DNA of 64,000 bases from Warburgia ugandensis (taxonomy: Eukaryota; Streptophyta; Magnoliopsida; Canellales; Canellaceae), in contig CP141135.1 of NCBI GenBank assembly GCA_035236585.1, positions 74,563,057 to 74,627,056 of the forward strand. The letters run 5' to 3'. This document shows, piece by piece, positions 50,805 to 63,601 of the stretch (its first letter is position 1; the number at the start of each line of letters is the position of its first letter). A program made the position numbers and the translations under genes. The notes under the pieces are model-generated. The model ran no database searches. It saw only the letters and a list, made by a program, of their open reading frames with translations, and had not been told where the DNA came from.

Positions 50805-53255
50805 TGTGGTGGACTAATTTTGTAAAAATTTTGAAAACTTAAACAACGGAAACATTTTTATTGAAATTCTTTTCAGAAAACCCGAATGTCACATTTCACT
50901 CCAATACATATACATAATTTTCTATATAACATAAATTTCCATAGAAATTCATTTTTAAAAATTGCAAGATCGATCCAGTAGTTTACATACACAACCCCCT
51001 TATTACATATGATGTCTAAAATATACAAATAAAAAATACAATCCAATCCTTTCACAATCATACATAGTCTTGATCAACAGTATGATCTTCGTATTTCATT
51101 ATCGTATCCCTCCATTCTTTTTCTTCTATATCTAAGATATTGTAAGTATCCAAACATTTACAATGTCTCAACAAGCTATGCTTGGTACGGGATTCAAGAA
51201 ACATATGGAATCGTATAATTCAAAAGTATATTATTCATAATCATCATATTCCATGTGAATTACATAATTCAATTTCCATGAACCATACCATATATGATCA
51301 TTCTATCATATAATTTATGATAATTCCAAACCACTCACCACTATATCATATGTATATATATATATATATACGGTCAAAAAACGTGAAAAATAGTTAATAT
51401 CTCAAACATCAATAATCACACTCAGATATACTGAGTTGATAAATCATCTAGCCTCTGCTTGGAAAATACTCCCTTACTTGGGCTGTATCAGCATCTCATC
51501 ATGCCATATCATAAGGCATTTCACTATGTCATTGCATCATAATGCAAAAATACTCAAAGGACTACTATACACGCAGTCTTATTCATACAGCGCACCCAGA
51601 TAAGTGCCCAACAATCCATTCATACCTTTTTAGTGGAAATGTAATATCGATGTCTGTATGGGGGGACCATGGCTATCACAGTGGTGGCCTTCCCATAATT
51701 GCCCTACCTGACTTTTTGCATCTCTTAAGGCAAGGTTCTCATATCATAACAAGTTTCAAAGAGTGGGTGGCCAAACCTACTAACTCTCCTAGCATAGCAT
51801 ACCTCAGGCCTACGCCTGTTTAAAACAAAACCACAAAGCCTCCATGCTTGTATATAAAGTACTTCTTGTACATATTAGACAATTTGTCTGTTTATATCAT
51901 CATCCTCGTATTTTATATACTTATATCAAAGTTATGATCTTACTTAAATTTAGGGATCACCATTTAATATGAATGATACCCATGTTCATTTAGGGATAAT
52001 CATTTATTGTCAATGATACCAATTTTCTTTGATTTGGTATTCATATACCAAAATTGTTATTAAGTGTAAGGATAATCATTTGATACAAATGATATCCATG
52101 ATTATTATTTTCTTCTCTAATTTTAGGGATAATCATAAATGATACCCAAGTATTTGTCATGTATTCCATCTAATTTCAATGGTTTATTTTTATCTCGTAT
52201 ACATCAATTGTGATTCAAATGCAACTGAGCATATTATCATTCTTATGCATTCATAATAATTCATTTCTATAATTTTATGCATAACAACAATTCCATTAAC
52301 CATAAATATTGTAAATTGATGCCTTCTGAAGGTTCCACCTACCTTCATATAGTGATCTATCCCTTTAGATCTTCCATGATTGATGTATGTAATATGTAAA
52401 TGCATATATATTGTCATTATCTAAACAACTTGGATAATCTCATATTTATATTCTTTGTCTAATCTTATCCTTTGATATAAAGGATCTAGATCTTCCTTTT
52501 GTTCCTATCATCCACACTATCTATTTTCCTCAGATACTGTTTATCCCATTGATTAATAGATCTGACGGTTATAATGATCTTTTAATCTTTCAAATCTAAG
52601 TATTTTTTATCTCTAAGTCTTTGTGTATCCATCTCTTTGATCTTGATCTTTCATAGATCCTTTGATAAAAAATTTATACTTGTTGATAAAGATCAAGGGC
52701 CTAGATTTTCTATAATCTAATTCATCTTTGATCTAAGTTCAGTTGTTTGATCATCCCTAAGGAGAACAATTCTGGTTCTCTTCCTTGAATCATATTCGAT
52801 CAAGGGTTTGAATTATCTAATCTAATTATCTAGATTTGATCTACAACATACATACTAAGCACAATACGATGTTATGATTCTTATTGTTCTTGATCATTTA
52901 AGATCTCCTTATGGATCTTGATTATCTTACTTATTATTTTTATTAAGATTAGATATTTTACTATCCTTTTATGATCTTATTATCATTATTCAACTAGTTA
53001 ATGTTTTACTGGTTAAAGATAGCTTATTTCATCCTAAGTCTAGACAACTCCTCTTATTTCCAATTGATTAAGGCTTACTACCTACAAGCTGCTCAAAGAG
53101 TGGTTAATTCAATTCTCATGTAAGGAGGCGTTTAGACCTCACAAATGTTGCCAAAAGGTGGGAGAAGAGTGAGGCTCTATTAGAGAACCTCCTTAACTAC
53201 CATGTTCAATGTCCACTGAAGTGGCCTTAGCTCAACCTTCTATAAGGTTCCTATG
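50805..53255 (-). mobile_element. LTR fragment, minus orientation
   Basis: TGTGGTGGACTAATTTTG at 50805, then an AAAACCCGAATGTCACATTT phrase at 50877, parallel the first 150 bases of the solo LTR at 46238 (AACCCCGAGTGTCATTTG). Downstream order is roughly parallel too. The other end could not be fixed. An AT run lies at 51353-51370. No coding content is seen. Confidence 0.5.
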
Positions 53256-56060
53256 TGTGATGACCTAGGTTTTTATAAGACTTTTTAAATACAAAAGACA
53301 TTTACTTGGAGAGATCAATCTCTATTAAAAGCATTTTTGAAAATCAAATGATAGCAAAAAAATGTTATTGTTTTAAAACTCATTCTGAAAAACCCTGAGT
53401 GTTATTTTTCTTTTATTAAAACAATAATTCTCAGTAAAATGAGCACTCATTTGTACTAAAAATTCGGTAGAGTTTTCTCTGTTTTTCGAACAATAGATAT
53501 TTAACTCATGTCATTGAAAAGTACCTGATAAACATTTGTTTATATTTAAAACACAAATAGAGACTCTATCTCCTTTTCAAATAACTTATGACATGTATGC
53601 ATCATGACTTATTAGTCACAGCCCAATTACAATTAAATCACATACAATATCGAATGATTATTTAATCGTTAACGAAATTGAGTTTCTTAATGAAACTATA
53701 AATTACCTTCTTACTTATCCCCTTAGAGCAACAAGTGGTCTTCAAGAACTTAATCTCTTTGTTAATCCTTTTCAAACTAACTTGTAGTAAAAATAGTAGG
53801 ATGAGTATACAACATACTCAGTAGATAATTCAATATTGTAAAATCAAAATCACGGCATACTCTTACATTGATTTGAAGAGTGATTTTTTTTCTAATAACA
53901 AAATCATGTTGTCATAAATCATTTCATGGAATGCATCATAGCACACATATGCATGTATATACATATATGTATGTCACCAACAAAAATCTATATCATACTT
54001 GCCAATCAAGTATCATATCATTGCTTCAAAATTCAAAGTAAGATTTAGTTAAACTACATGACGACCATTTTAAACTACTATATATAGTATAATTTCAAAT
54101 AACCAGCTCATCATGTAAAAACATATCATCTGTAGTAAAACAAAATGCCACAAAAGATCTTTTGACAACACATGTCAGGTAGACTAACCATATAGGGAAA
54201 ATCACCAAGTATCCTTTTGCAATACATGCAGGTGGACTAACCATATAGGATAAATCACCAAATGTCCCTTTGCAACACATGCGGGTAGACTAACATAGTG
54301 TTCCTTTGCAATACATGCAGGCAAACTAACCTCATAGGGTAAATCACCAAATGTTACTTTGCAATACATGTAGACAGACTAACCTGTGGTCCCTTTGCAA
54401 CACATGCAGGCAGACTAACCTAGTGTCCCTTTGCAACACATGTAGGCAGACTCTCCTAATGTCCCTTTGCAACACATATAGGCAGACTGACCTTATGGGG
54501 TAATCACCACCAAAATATTATGCATGCTTTATGCAAAACTATATATCTCAAATATTCTTTTCAAAGTATAGCTTAATAACCATTCTAGGTCATTTTCATA
54601 TTTGTATATCTCAAGTTCATATCGTATGACATGCATATCCTGTACAAAACTATGCATTTTAAAGATTTCCTTCCAAAATACGGAATTTATGCATATACAA
54701 ATCACGATTTCTCGTGTCTCACAAGTAAATTCAGTATTTAAATATTTTCAATAGAATAATTCATGGTTCTTTCCAAAATAGATATGCAATGTGAATTTAA
54801 AACCAGATATCAATTCACACACTTCATTTGTAAGATATAAGAAACATAAGAAGAATCATGAGTTTATAAGAAGAATAATGAGTCTATAAGAAAATCATAT
54901 ACACTTACATCACATATATATGCATCATGTCATTGGTATAATAATTCAAAACATTCTAAACCAGAAATAGTTCTCAAATCATTTTCTCATTTTGAAGATC
55001 ATTTGAAACTTGGTAGTATCAGATTACCTACCTTTTAAGACAATTTATCCTTTCTCCATAGCTTTTACGGTTCACTCTCCATCGTAAATCAACTTGTGCG
55101 TCAATTTATGCTGCATATAAAGTTGATGTTCACAACATCAGTTCTAACTATCATACCATTATAAATCCATAACTTATATTTTTACTCATCTCAAGGTCTA
55201 ATAGTTTAGACCATCTAAGATCATAAAACTGTTAAACTTACATTCTCTCATTGATCCATGATTAATTATTGTAAATCAGTTTATCCTCTTGAGGCCACAT
55301 TTGCCTATTATAATGTTTCACTGTTACTGTTCCTAAGTTATACATGGAAGATATGATCACATCTTTATATGATCTGATTCAACGGTCTAACCTTCTTAAA
55401 TTACATAGACCAATATAATATCCTTCAAATAACAATTTCGAATAAAAAATTGATGATCAGGTTCTATTCCCCTTCACATAAACAATACCAGACAACAAAT
55501 TCTCTGTATATGATTATGATTATGATTTAACCATTAACTTCATTTTAGTTGTTTATATCTACTGGCTTAATGTTCTCACGTGAACTTTTCTTTAGTTTTA
55601 GAACACAATGACAATGTCTGCTCATTGATCAACATCGTCTATCTGAACCCTAGCATTAACTGATCTCAAGGGTAACAAATCTGACAATGAAGATCATTGG
55701 ATCTGTTTATCATTCCAGGTCATGTTTCTCATTCAATGCAGTTCAATTCAAGTCAAAATAATCAATTTTTAACATTAGGTTAAGAATTCCCTATAATTTA
55801 CCTACTGATCAGACTTTCAATTCAAATCAACATGAGATTTTCAAGGATCTAATGGTTAGACAGTCTGATCTAGGCATAACCATGCAGAAATCGATGATCA
55901 AAGCTATAATGGAATTCCAGGGCTTCTAATTGATCATCGATCTTAGGTGACAGGGACGTATAAAGCTAAATAATCCTTTGATCAACAGCCTAGATATAAT
56001 TTCATAGGCTGAACCATACAAAATCTTCAATTATAGTATACATTCTTCATAAAAATTGAA
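53256..56060 (-). mobile_element. LTR, minus orientation, right end uncertain
   Basis: It begins TGTGATGACCTAGGTTTTT. About 140 bases on comes AAAAACCCTGAGTGTTATTT, and GATGAGTATACAACATACTCAGTAG follows near 53800. The same layout is seen at 46238-46650 (GGTGAGTATATATTATACTCAGTAGG). The left flank is ctatg, and ACA|CTATG occurs at 57812-57819. That could be the true right end of a 4.56-kb LTR, or chance. I give a conservative end where LTR-like AT-rich text fades. Confidence 0.5.
54159..54495. repeat. Eight-unit minisatellite within an LTR
   Basis: Eight copies of a unit like CCTTTGCAACACATGCAGG followed by (C/T)AGACTAACC. Short units of about 36 bases alternate with long units of about 59 that add a TAGGGTAAATCACCAAATG segment. 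The copies diverge by a few bases each. Confidence 0.9.
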
Positions 56061-58310
56061 ATCTAAAACGATTGGTGAAGATCTATATCTCAAAGATGTG
56101 TTTTCGGTCTTTGTCATTCACTGGATAGGTTGGATTGAGTGTCGTTTTCCAGCAATGGTCTAAGATCGTGACTGTGCACTCCTGTCCAGGTGGATCCCCA
56201 CTAAAAATCCGTCAGATCACGATTTAACCAGAGGGTTTCTATTCTAGACGTCGCAATGAACATCACTTAATCATCCAAACAAAGGTCTTACTCCCCATCG
56301 TGAGGAGGCATTGGAAGATCGAGACCGTTCACAATCTTGGCCTCAGTGCAGTTAACTTGGCATTTGTCGATCTTTCTGGAATTCGATAGCGATAGGTAAG
56401 CGCGGGCTCCTCTCTCCAGTCTTGACCAAGCACTAGTTACTAGGGAGTCGTAGAAGAAAAAAGGAGTGTCATTAACGAAGCGAGGAAGCCTATATTTATT
56501 CTTCCATTTATGTATTGTTAAGGGGGGCTTTTCGTTCGCTCCCTCGCTTGCTTCATTTTGGCGGAAACTCAAACCCTAAGGAGAGTGTCTCGAAAACGTT
56601 AAACCTTACCCGCTCGGCTGCTCCAGTGACCTCTTCTTTGGAGGGTAGGCGGCATAGTCCAGCCTCATCTTACCGATCTTCGTCTTCTTCCATTCGACCC
56701 GCTTCGGGTGATTCGGTAACCAATAATTTCCGCCGAAACACTGGTTATTTATTTACTTTGTTATGATTTTCAGTTTGTTAAGAAACGTATGTGGGTTCTT
56801 TTAGGGGCAGTAGTTCTTTTCTCCGTAAAATTTGTTCTTTTGACGCCATTCTAGTTGTTATGATATGTAGCTAATGTCTCTAAATACGATGCTTTTCATA
56901 GATTCTCTATAAGAATGGGACAGTCCCGGAAGCTGTTTGATGCAATGCTTGGGAGAGATGTTTCCTTCTTGTCAATGATGATTTTGATGCATTATGCTTT
57001 CTGTATATTTATTGTAGAGCCCGAAAATTCTTGCTAGGAGCTTATGCTCGAATCACATCCCGTATTGCATAAAATTGGTCATCCTTGGAATGGCTATAGG
57101 TCGACAAGATATGTAGACGATCCAAATCCCTGTTTATTTGTTAGGTATAAAAGGGAGGATTCAATGAAATGCCTGCGGTTCAAATCACCCACGCCGGGCA
57201 CTCCTAGTTTGACTTACATGCATATTTTCATAAACTGGATTCTATAAGCCTCACCGATCGCTTTTTGCCATCTGAGTCTTAACCAACACTCCCGAGTAGC
57301 TTTTGCATCAACTTATAAGTTGTTCTCATGGATAAGGTCCCCTCTGCTCTAATCATTAACTAAATTTCATGTTCTTGGCTAAATTTTGGCGAATAAAGGA
57401 ATCAAGGATCCAATTGGGTTCCTATCAATTAGATCTTAATCGGATATCTTGTAAGTTCGAATACTTTTTCTCAGTTGGGATTTAAATTACCCACCACTAT
57501 GTCAAGATTTGCAGTCCTTGAGGCCCTGCTGCCTGTACCAGTTCCAGAAACAGATCTAGGGATAACAGGAGCAGAATAATGAAAAGATGAATGCCATATA
57601 CTTTCTCTGTTTGAGCTCTATGATAATGTGTGAACTCTTTACAGACATCAACTGGGCATGTAGCTTTAAATTTCTTGGGTGGTATGCCACTGTTCTCCAT
57701 GAAATTATGGGTTTATATTGCAATAACTTAGAAGGCTGCCCTTTTGCTAGTCAAGTGGCTGTAGGCATAACGGTATCATGCCAAAGAAGTAAACTGTTCT
57801 AGTGGGTTTTTACACTATGGTATGGTAGTTATGAGCCATATATTCTTTTGCTAAATTACCCATTTACTCACAAACCTGGCTGCTGTAAACAGGTTGGATG
57901 CAGGCAAGCATTTTGTCATCTGTTTAGAGAACGGGTAATTGTATCCTTACCCATTTGACCTGCAACCTGTGATGACCAGCCTGCACATTGCCCAGCCTTC
58001 CCTTTGACACTTCTACCTACCTACAGCTTCCTGCTGCCTGTGTGCCTGCCTGATATATTTTTCTTTGTTTAAAATTGATTTATTAGTTGAGTTGACAATT
58101 TAGTTCCTCTTTAATCTCTCCATACTCAGTGGACAGATTCAATCCAACTGCATTTCTCTTCATTTATTATCTCCACTCTATTAATGTCTATTATTGGACT
58201 GGATAATCCTGATTCTCCTACTAATATGCCCTGGTTGCTATCTTCCCTTCAGATCCACTCTTCAATACAAGTCCAGCTGCTTTCTGTTTACTCTACCATA
58301 CGTTTACTTC
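56061..58310 (+). other. Region upstream of CCT2: candidate leader and promoter, otherwise empty
   Basis: From 56290 to 56730 base composition becomes markedly less AT-rich. Seen here are TATATTTATT at 56491, a TTTTGGCGGAAA word (E2F-like) at 56556, a telo-box AAACCCTAA at 56571 and possible splice donors (GATAG|GTAAGC at 56394, TTCG|GTAACC at 56716). A good acceptor TATCTTCCCTTCAG ends at 58252, giving a possible short exon 58253-58316 that contains the CCT2 start codon. A 5' untranslated exon joined to that acceptor is my inference; no transcript data support it. Confidence 0.35.
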
Positions 58311-61300
58311 ATGGCGGTATCTAATTCTTCTTTCTAATTGTAATGTCTTCACTTGCCTCCTGTTCATTTATTTAATCATTTGAGCATGCTTTGGTACAGA
58401 TTGAGAGACTTTTTAAGGATGAAGCTACTGAAGAGAAAGGAGAACGGGCTAGAATGGTGCGTCTTGTTTCCACATTTTATGTACACTCCAGTTGTCAGCA
58501 GGAGAACGCCCATGTTCTTTTTTCTGTTTAATTTTGTGAATCAATGTTGATTTCATACTGTTTATAGTCGTTCAAGGTTCAATTGTTATGCTTTCCTTTC
58601 AGGCTTCATTTATTGGTGCCATGGCAATTGCTGATTTGGTCAAGACTACTTTGGGACCAAAAGGAATGGTACACAACTTCTCAGTTTACTGATCATGTGA
58701 GAACTTGTGGTTAACTTTTTTGTAACCTATTCAAACATGCATTGGTTGTGTAGGATAAAATCTTACAGTCAACGGGCAGAGGGCGTAATGTGACCTTTAC
58801 GAATGATGGTGCCACCATCTTAAAGTCACTTCATATTGACAACCCAGCTGCGAAAGTTCTTGTTGGTATCCTTTGCTTGCATGTTGAAGTTGTGGGTTGC
58901 TTTTTGTGGAATTGTTGGGTCTTGTATGTTTTCATTTGTTTATGTCATTAGTGCTGTAAGTAATTGATTCTTTCCTGGTAATATATTGCAGTCTTGCAGC
59001 ATCTTATGAGATTATTTTGTTTAACTTCAAGATATCATATTGAAACTCACTCTAGATGTGAAACTCTAATATGTAAAATTGATGATTCTCCTTAATTTAA
59101 GAATCAGATATTTCAAAAGTTCAGGATGATGAGGTTGGTGATGGAACTACATCTGTTGTTGTCCTGGCTGGTGAACTGTTGAGGGAGGCTGAGAAACTGG
59201 TTAATGCAAAAATACATCCAATGACAATCATTTCAGGTATGTTAGTGTTTCAGTAGTGCCTTATCCTTTCCAAGTTTTGTTTAACTGGTCTAAAAGCATT
59301 TTATCAGGTTAATACCCTTTGTATTTAGCTTAAAAATTTGTTAATAAGCTTAGCTTTGACATTTAAACAATTCGACCAGGAAAAATACCTAAGACACCTT
59401 GTTCATGTGCTGTAGGGTGCATATCAAGCAAGTTCCATTTTGGAAAAAGCTGGATTACCGAAAATTATAAACAAAAATTAATAATAAGAGAACCAGAGCA
59501 GTAGTTCACTATAGGTGCTTGAGTGTGGGTTTGGCACATGATGCTGTATCCAATTTGAAAGTAAATTGCTAAAGCTTGGAGGTCAAAGTGATGTGTGTCA
59601 ATGAATACTTAGTTGTCCCCCAATCATGTGGCTTATTTTGTTGTGGGTGCACTCAAAGCAGATTGAACTCAGCAGATAATGATAGTGACCAGTAGTGTCA
59701 GTGTACAGCTAGTGCCTCAACTGAGGAAGTCTTCTCTTTTATGAATAGTGACATGTGCTTTTTTTTTTTTCCAGATCATACCATAAAAATAAAGATCAGA
59801 GACATTTAAGTGGTATGTCTAGTATTGGGAAATGTCCTATAACAGTGATCTGTATCTCTTTGCTGTGGAAAAATATAAAGTAAAGGTGAGATAAAGTGAC
59901 TTTTGATTGAGGTGGAGAGAGCTGTTATGGATTGGCAAAGCTTGGGGTGAGTCATGTTGGGTGTTCATTCTGTGATGTATAATTGCTGTTTATACTGACT
60001 GTTACTCAGTAGAGAGGAGAGGGTGTAGATACATTGAGAGATTATTTCAGACCAGTTAATTGGTTGGCAGATTGGATGATGTTATTGCTAAATATTTTGG
60101 AAACAGGATGAGGAGAGTAATGGGTGAGATCATCTGGGTGAGAAACCGATGTATTTGGTTATGATGGCTAGGTTTTTGATGGGGTCTCTCTGCTCATGAG
60201 TGTATTTTTGGTGGTGATAGGAGAGGGCTTATGATCTGCTGGAGACAGATTTCCTCAAGTATCTTCTTTGATAAGCGACATGTATTTCATCTCTGTAGTT
60301 CTCCATTATATTAATTGGCTCTTGTAAAATTTCGATGAAGATCTTTGCTTTTCAGGTGGAGGATCTAGATTCCTGTACTGTTCTCCATAGTGGCAGAGAC
60401 TGTCAGTAGACTGGTGCGTAAAGCAATTAGAAACAGCTTGTTTGGATCCTTCTGCTTAGTATGCCATATTCAGATGACCTACCTTTGATATGCTAAGGGT
60501 AGTCTTCCATTTTGTGTGCCATCACTTTGGCATTGCAGAAATTTAAATTAGTTCTAAGGTATGCTAAAATTCTTCTGAGCAGAAATATCACTTAACTGTT
60601 GTGGTGGGAGTTAAAAAGATTATCTGTGCTGGGCCAAGTCGCAGGTGTATTAGGGTGCAGAATTGAGTGTCTTTTGTGTTATTTGCCTCTCCATGGTTGT
60701 TTGGGGAAACCTCAAGAGCATGTGTTGGTGGATTTGGTTATGGGAAGATTTGAGCAAAAGCTCCAATCTTTGAATATATGCCTTTTTTAGCTAATCTACC
60801 TATTCATTTTGTGCCTTTCTCTTGGCTCTTGCTGTGCTGCCAGTAAAGTAATCAAGCTAGAAAGATCTTCAAGAAATTTTTCAGTGAATTGCAGCATAGG
60901 AAGAAAAGGCATCACTTGGTTAGTTGAAGTTGATTTATAAGCCTAAATGAGTATGGGATCAGGGATAGAGGATTGAAGGAAATGGACTTCGCATTTGGGG
61001 AAAGCGCTTTTGAAGACCAGGGGAGCAAAGTGGCTGGTCATCATGGGAGGTGGTGGCAATGAAGTAAGAAGAAGAATGGGGTAGGTGATTTCAAACAAAC
61101 CCATAAGCTGAAAATCCTCCTTTGTTTGAGAGAAATCATCAGATAGATGGCGACTTCAAGCTAGGGATTAGATTCACATCTAGAAGAGGGAGATATGGAG
61201 GTATTGTTGTGGATTGATCCATGATGGAAGAGTTCCCTCCCAATGACATTTTCTTTCCGCTATTCAGTCCACCATGCGATGCATTGGTCCCTTTTTTGTT

Positions 61301-63601
61301 GTTGAAGTGGCGTCTCTCTTTATGGAATTAATAATTATAGAGGTGGCTATATTGGTAATAATAAACGTTGTCTTACAGGTTGCTATATGGGATAAAGCAA
61401 GTGTTGAATTTCGACTTAATTCATCTCTTCTTTCATGATTTCAGGGCATATTCCAAGTAATAGAAGTTAGTAATTCTTGCATGCATTTGGTCATTTTAAT
61501 TATGCATTTGATCATTTCAATCATGTGTTTTAATCTGGTTTTCATTATGTCATTTCAAGATTACAATGTTTATTTGAAACCTTTGCTTATTGAATACCCT
61601 ACACTTGACCTGTAGGCTATAGGATGGCCGCCGAATGTGCAAGCAATGCTCTGTTGAAGAGGGTCATGGACAACAAAGAGGATCCAGGTAATTTTTAAAG
61701 TGCATACAGACGTAGACTGTTGCTCGATTACTATGTCCACTTGACTCTTATTTTCAGTTGTTGGTTGGCCCCTTACCTGGACCCGCATACTTGGGAGCTT
61801 CATGCACTGGGCTGCCCCCTTTTTTTCTTTAAGTCCTTACATTTACCCTCCTCTCATTAAGTTTTTGATTGAGTGGCTAAACTATTTTAGTTTAATAATA
61901 GACATAAAGCTTAGGCAAAGTTATAATCCTGAGACAGAAAAGTGGACTTGTATTTTCTCATCAGGATGTCATTATGTCTATTGTCCATATGCCTTGTCTT
62001 TGCCCATAGGTGCATTAGTATGATGTTCTGAGTATAGGTGCCATGCTCAGGTGTTTCTGCTTAATTGTAATATATGCTATTCTTGTGTTAATGCAGAGAA
62101 GTTCAAGTCTGATTTGATGAAGATAGCAATGACAACACTGAGTTCCAAAATACTCTCCCAGGACAAGGAGCACTTTGCTAAACTAGCTGTGGATGCTGTC
62201 TTGAGGCTTAAGGTAAAAGCTTATTCACAACTAGCAGTGACTCTATTGACATTCTAGTCTTGAATTGACCGTGTCAAGTACAGCTCTTAGCCCTTAGTAT
62301 TAGACCTGTTATCATGCTAAACATCTGAATGAGATTGTACTAGATGCATGCACAAGCCTTGCCATGTCTGGCCATATACTTCATTTATTGATAGTGGACA
62401 TTGTTAAACTGGCTAAATATTCAGAATTGGATTTTTATCATCTAATATTTTGTCTGGTCATAGAAGCTACCCATTCTCTTCCACCATCCAATATGATGCC
62501 TAACAGAGATTATCTTAGATACCTGTTCTCTTTCGTATATTATTAAATTTTGAGATCTGTTATTCATATCTTGTCATGACATATGCATGGCATGGTTGTG
62601 CCACATCTGAACTGGTGCCCATAGCAAATAAAATCTTGTGTTTACCTAGAAAAACAAAGTAAACCGGTTAGTTGATAAATATACTACTTTTAGCTTCATG
62701 GATCATGACATCATGGAAATTTATAATAACTGTAAGAGGTACAGGGCGTTAGTGTATCTATTATTTCTACTAGCAAAATTTCTACCAGAAAACATAAAGC
62801 ATTAGCAGAGCAGAAGCAGCTTTTGAAGTTAAATGGCATGATGGCTTCTTTCAAAGTGAGAACCCTGGAACTTAATTTTGGTAATACTTCAAAACAAGTA
62901 GTTGTAAAGGTTTATTTTAGGTGAAATGTCTCAAGTGAAGTTAGAGCTGGATAATATGCTGATTAATGACTCTAGAAATCACTTCTAATCTTGATCCTTC
63001 ATTTCCTCTTCTATAATCCCCACAACAGTTTACCAGAAAGTAGGACCTCTAAAATAAATCAATTTTCTTTATTACAAATTTATTTGTCTATAAGGTCTCT
63101 TGAGTCAATTTTCTGATCCAAAAATTGATTTTTATTTTTATTTAATTTTATATAGTCAGTCACTAGACTCTGCTTCTTTTTATAAAAGAGATCCTCAGTT
63201 TAAATGTAATTTGTTTGAAACTGATTACTTATCACTCATCTTCTCTGACAAGGACAGCTATTATGTCTTTGGATTTTGCTGTACTTCTTGCTGTTGTTGC
63301 GTATGACCTATTTTACCATTCAATGCCTGGTTCATTCAATAATGTAATAATTTCTTGTTACAGTGTCTGTTTTTATTTAGAATTTTTTTATTTATTAATG
63401 GACACCCTTAATTCAGCCCGCTTTATTATTTCAGTGATGTTTAGTCCTTAAATTCTTTTCTAGTATATTCTGGTCTTGATTATTTCAATTTTTTGTTTAC
63501 ATAGTTATCTCTTGTCATTGGCAGGGCAGTACAAACTTGGAAGCCATCCAAATCATCAAAAAAGCGGGGGGATCCTTGAAGGATTCCTTCCTAGATGAAG
63601 G
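58311..63601 (+). CDS. CCT2: Chaperonin CCT subunit beta (TCP-1 beta), 5' part; continues past the window
   Basis: Coding exons: 58311-58316, 58400-58456, 58603-58668, 58754-58865, 59108-59236, 61616-61687, 62097-62212 and 63525-63601. All have GT-AG borders and matching phases, giving about 211 of the usual 527 or so residues. The text matches plant CCT2 almost throughout: [65 protein letters not shown] (ATP-site loop), [16 protein letters not shown], and [20 protein letters not shown]. The first exon contributes only ATG GCG (Met-Ala), chosen because [11 protein letters not shown] aligns with the family's MAVDRIFKDEA. CCT2 is one of eight subunits of the cytosolic TRiC/CCT ring, which folds actin and tubulin with ATP. 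The next exon (starting after the split Gly, expected FILDKK) is not present before 64000. No lesion is seen. Confidence 0.93.
60050..61060 (+). mobile_element. LINE (L1-type) reverse transcriptase remnant in a CCT2 intron
   Basis: In the 2.4-kb intron 59237-61615, broken frames read like plant L1 reverse transcriptase: [17 protein letters not shown] near 60090, an [16 protein letters not shown] passage near 60220, [10 protein letters not shown] then [11 protein letters not shown] near 60640-60710, [24 protein letters not shown], and [16 protein letters not shown] near 60880-60920. Stops and frameshifts show it is dead. It lies in the same direction as CCT2. The ends were not determined. Confidence 0.75.

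Noticed and set aside
54159..54495. Regularly spaced repeats as a possible CRISPR array
   Set aside because: Units are diverged, contiguous and of two sizes, in plant nuclear LTR DNA; a minisatellite.
56288..56572. 94-codon minus-strand open frame
   Set aside because: No family recognised and no promoter on that strand; I regard the island as possible leader or LTR DNA instead.
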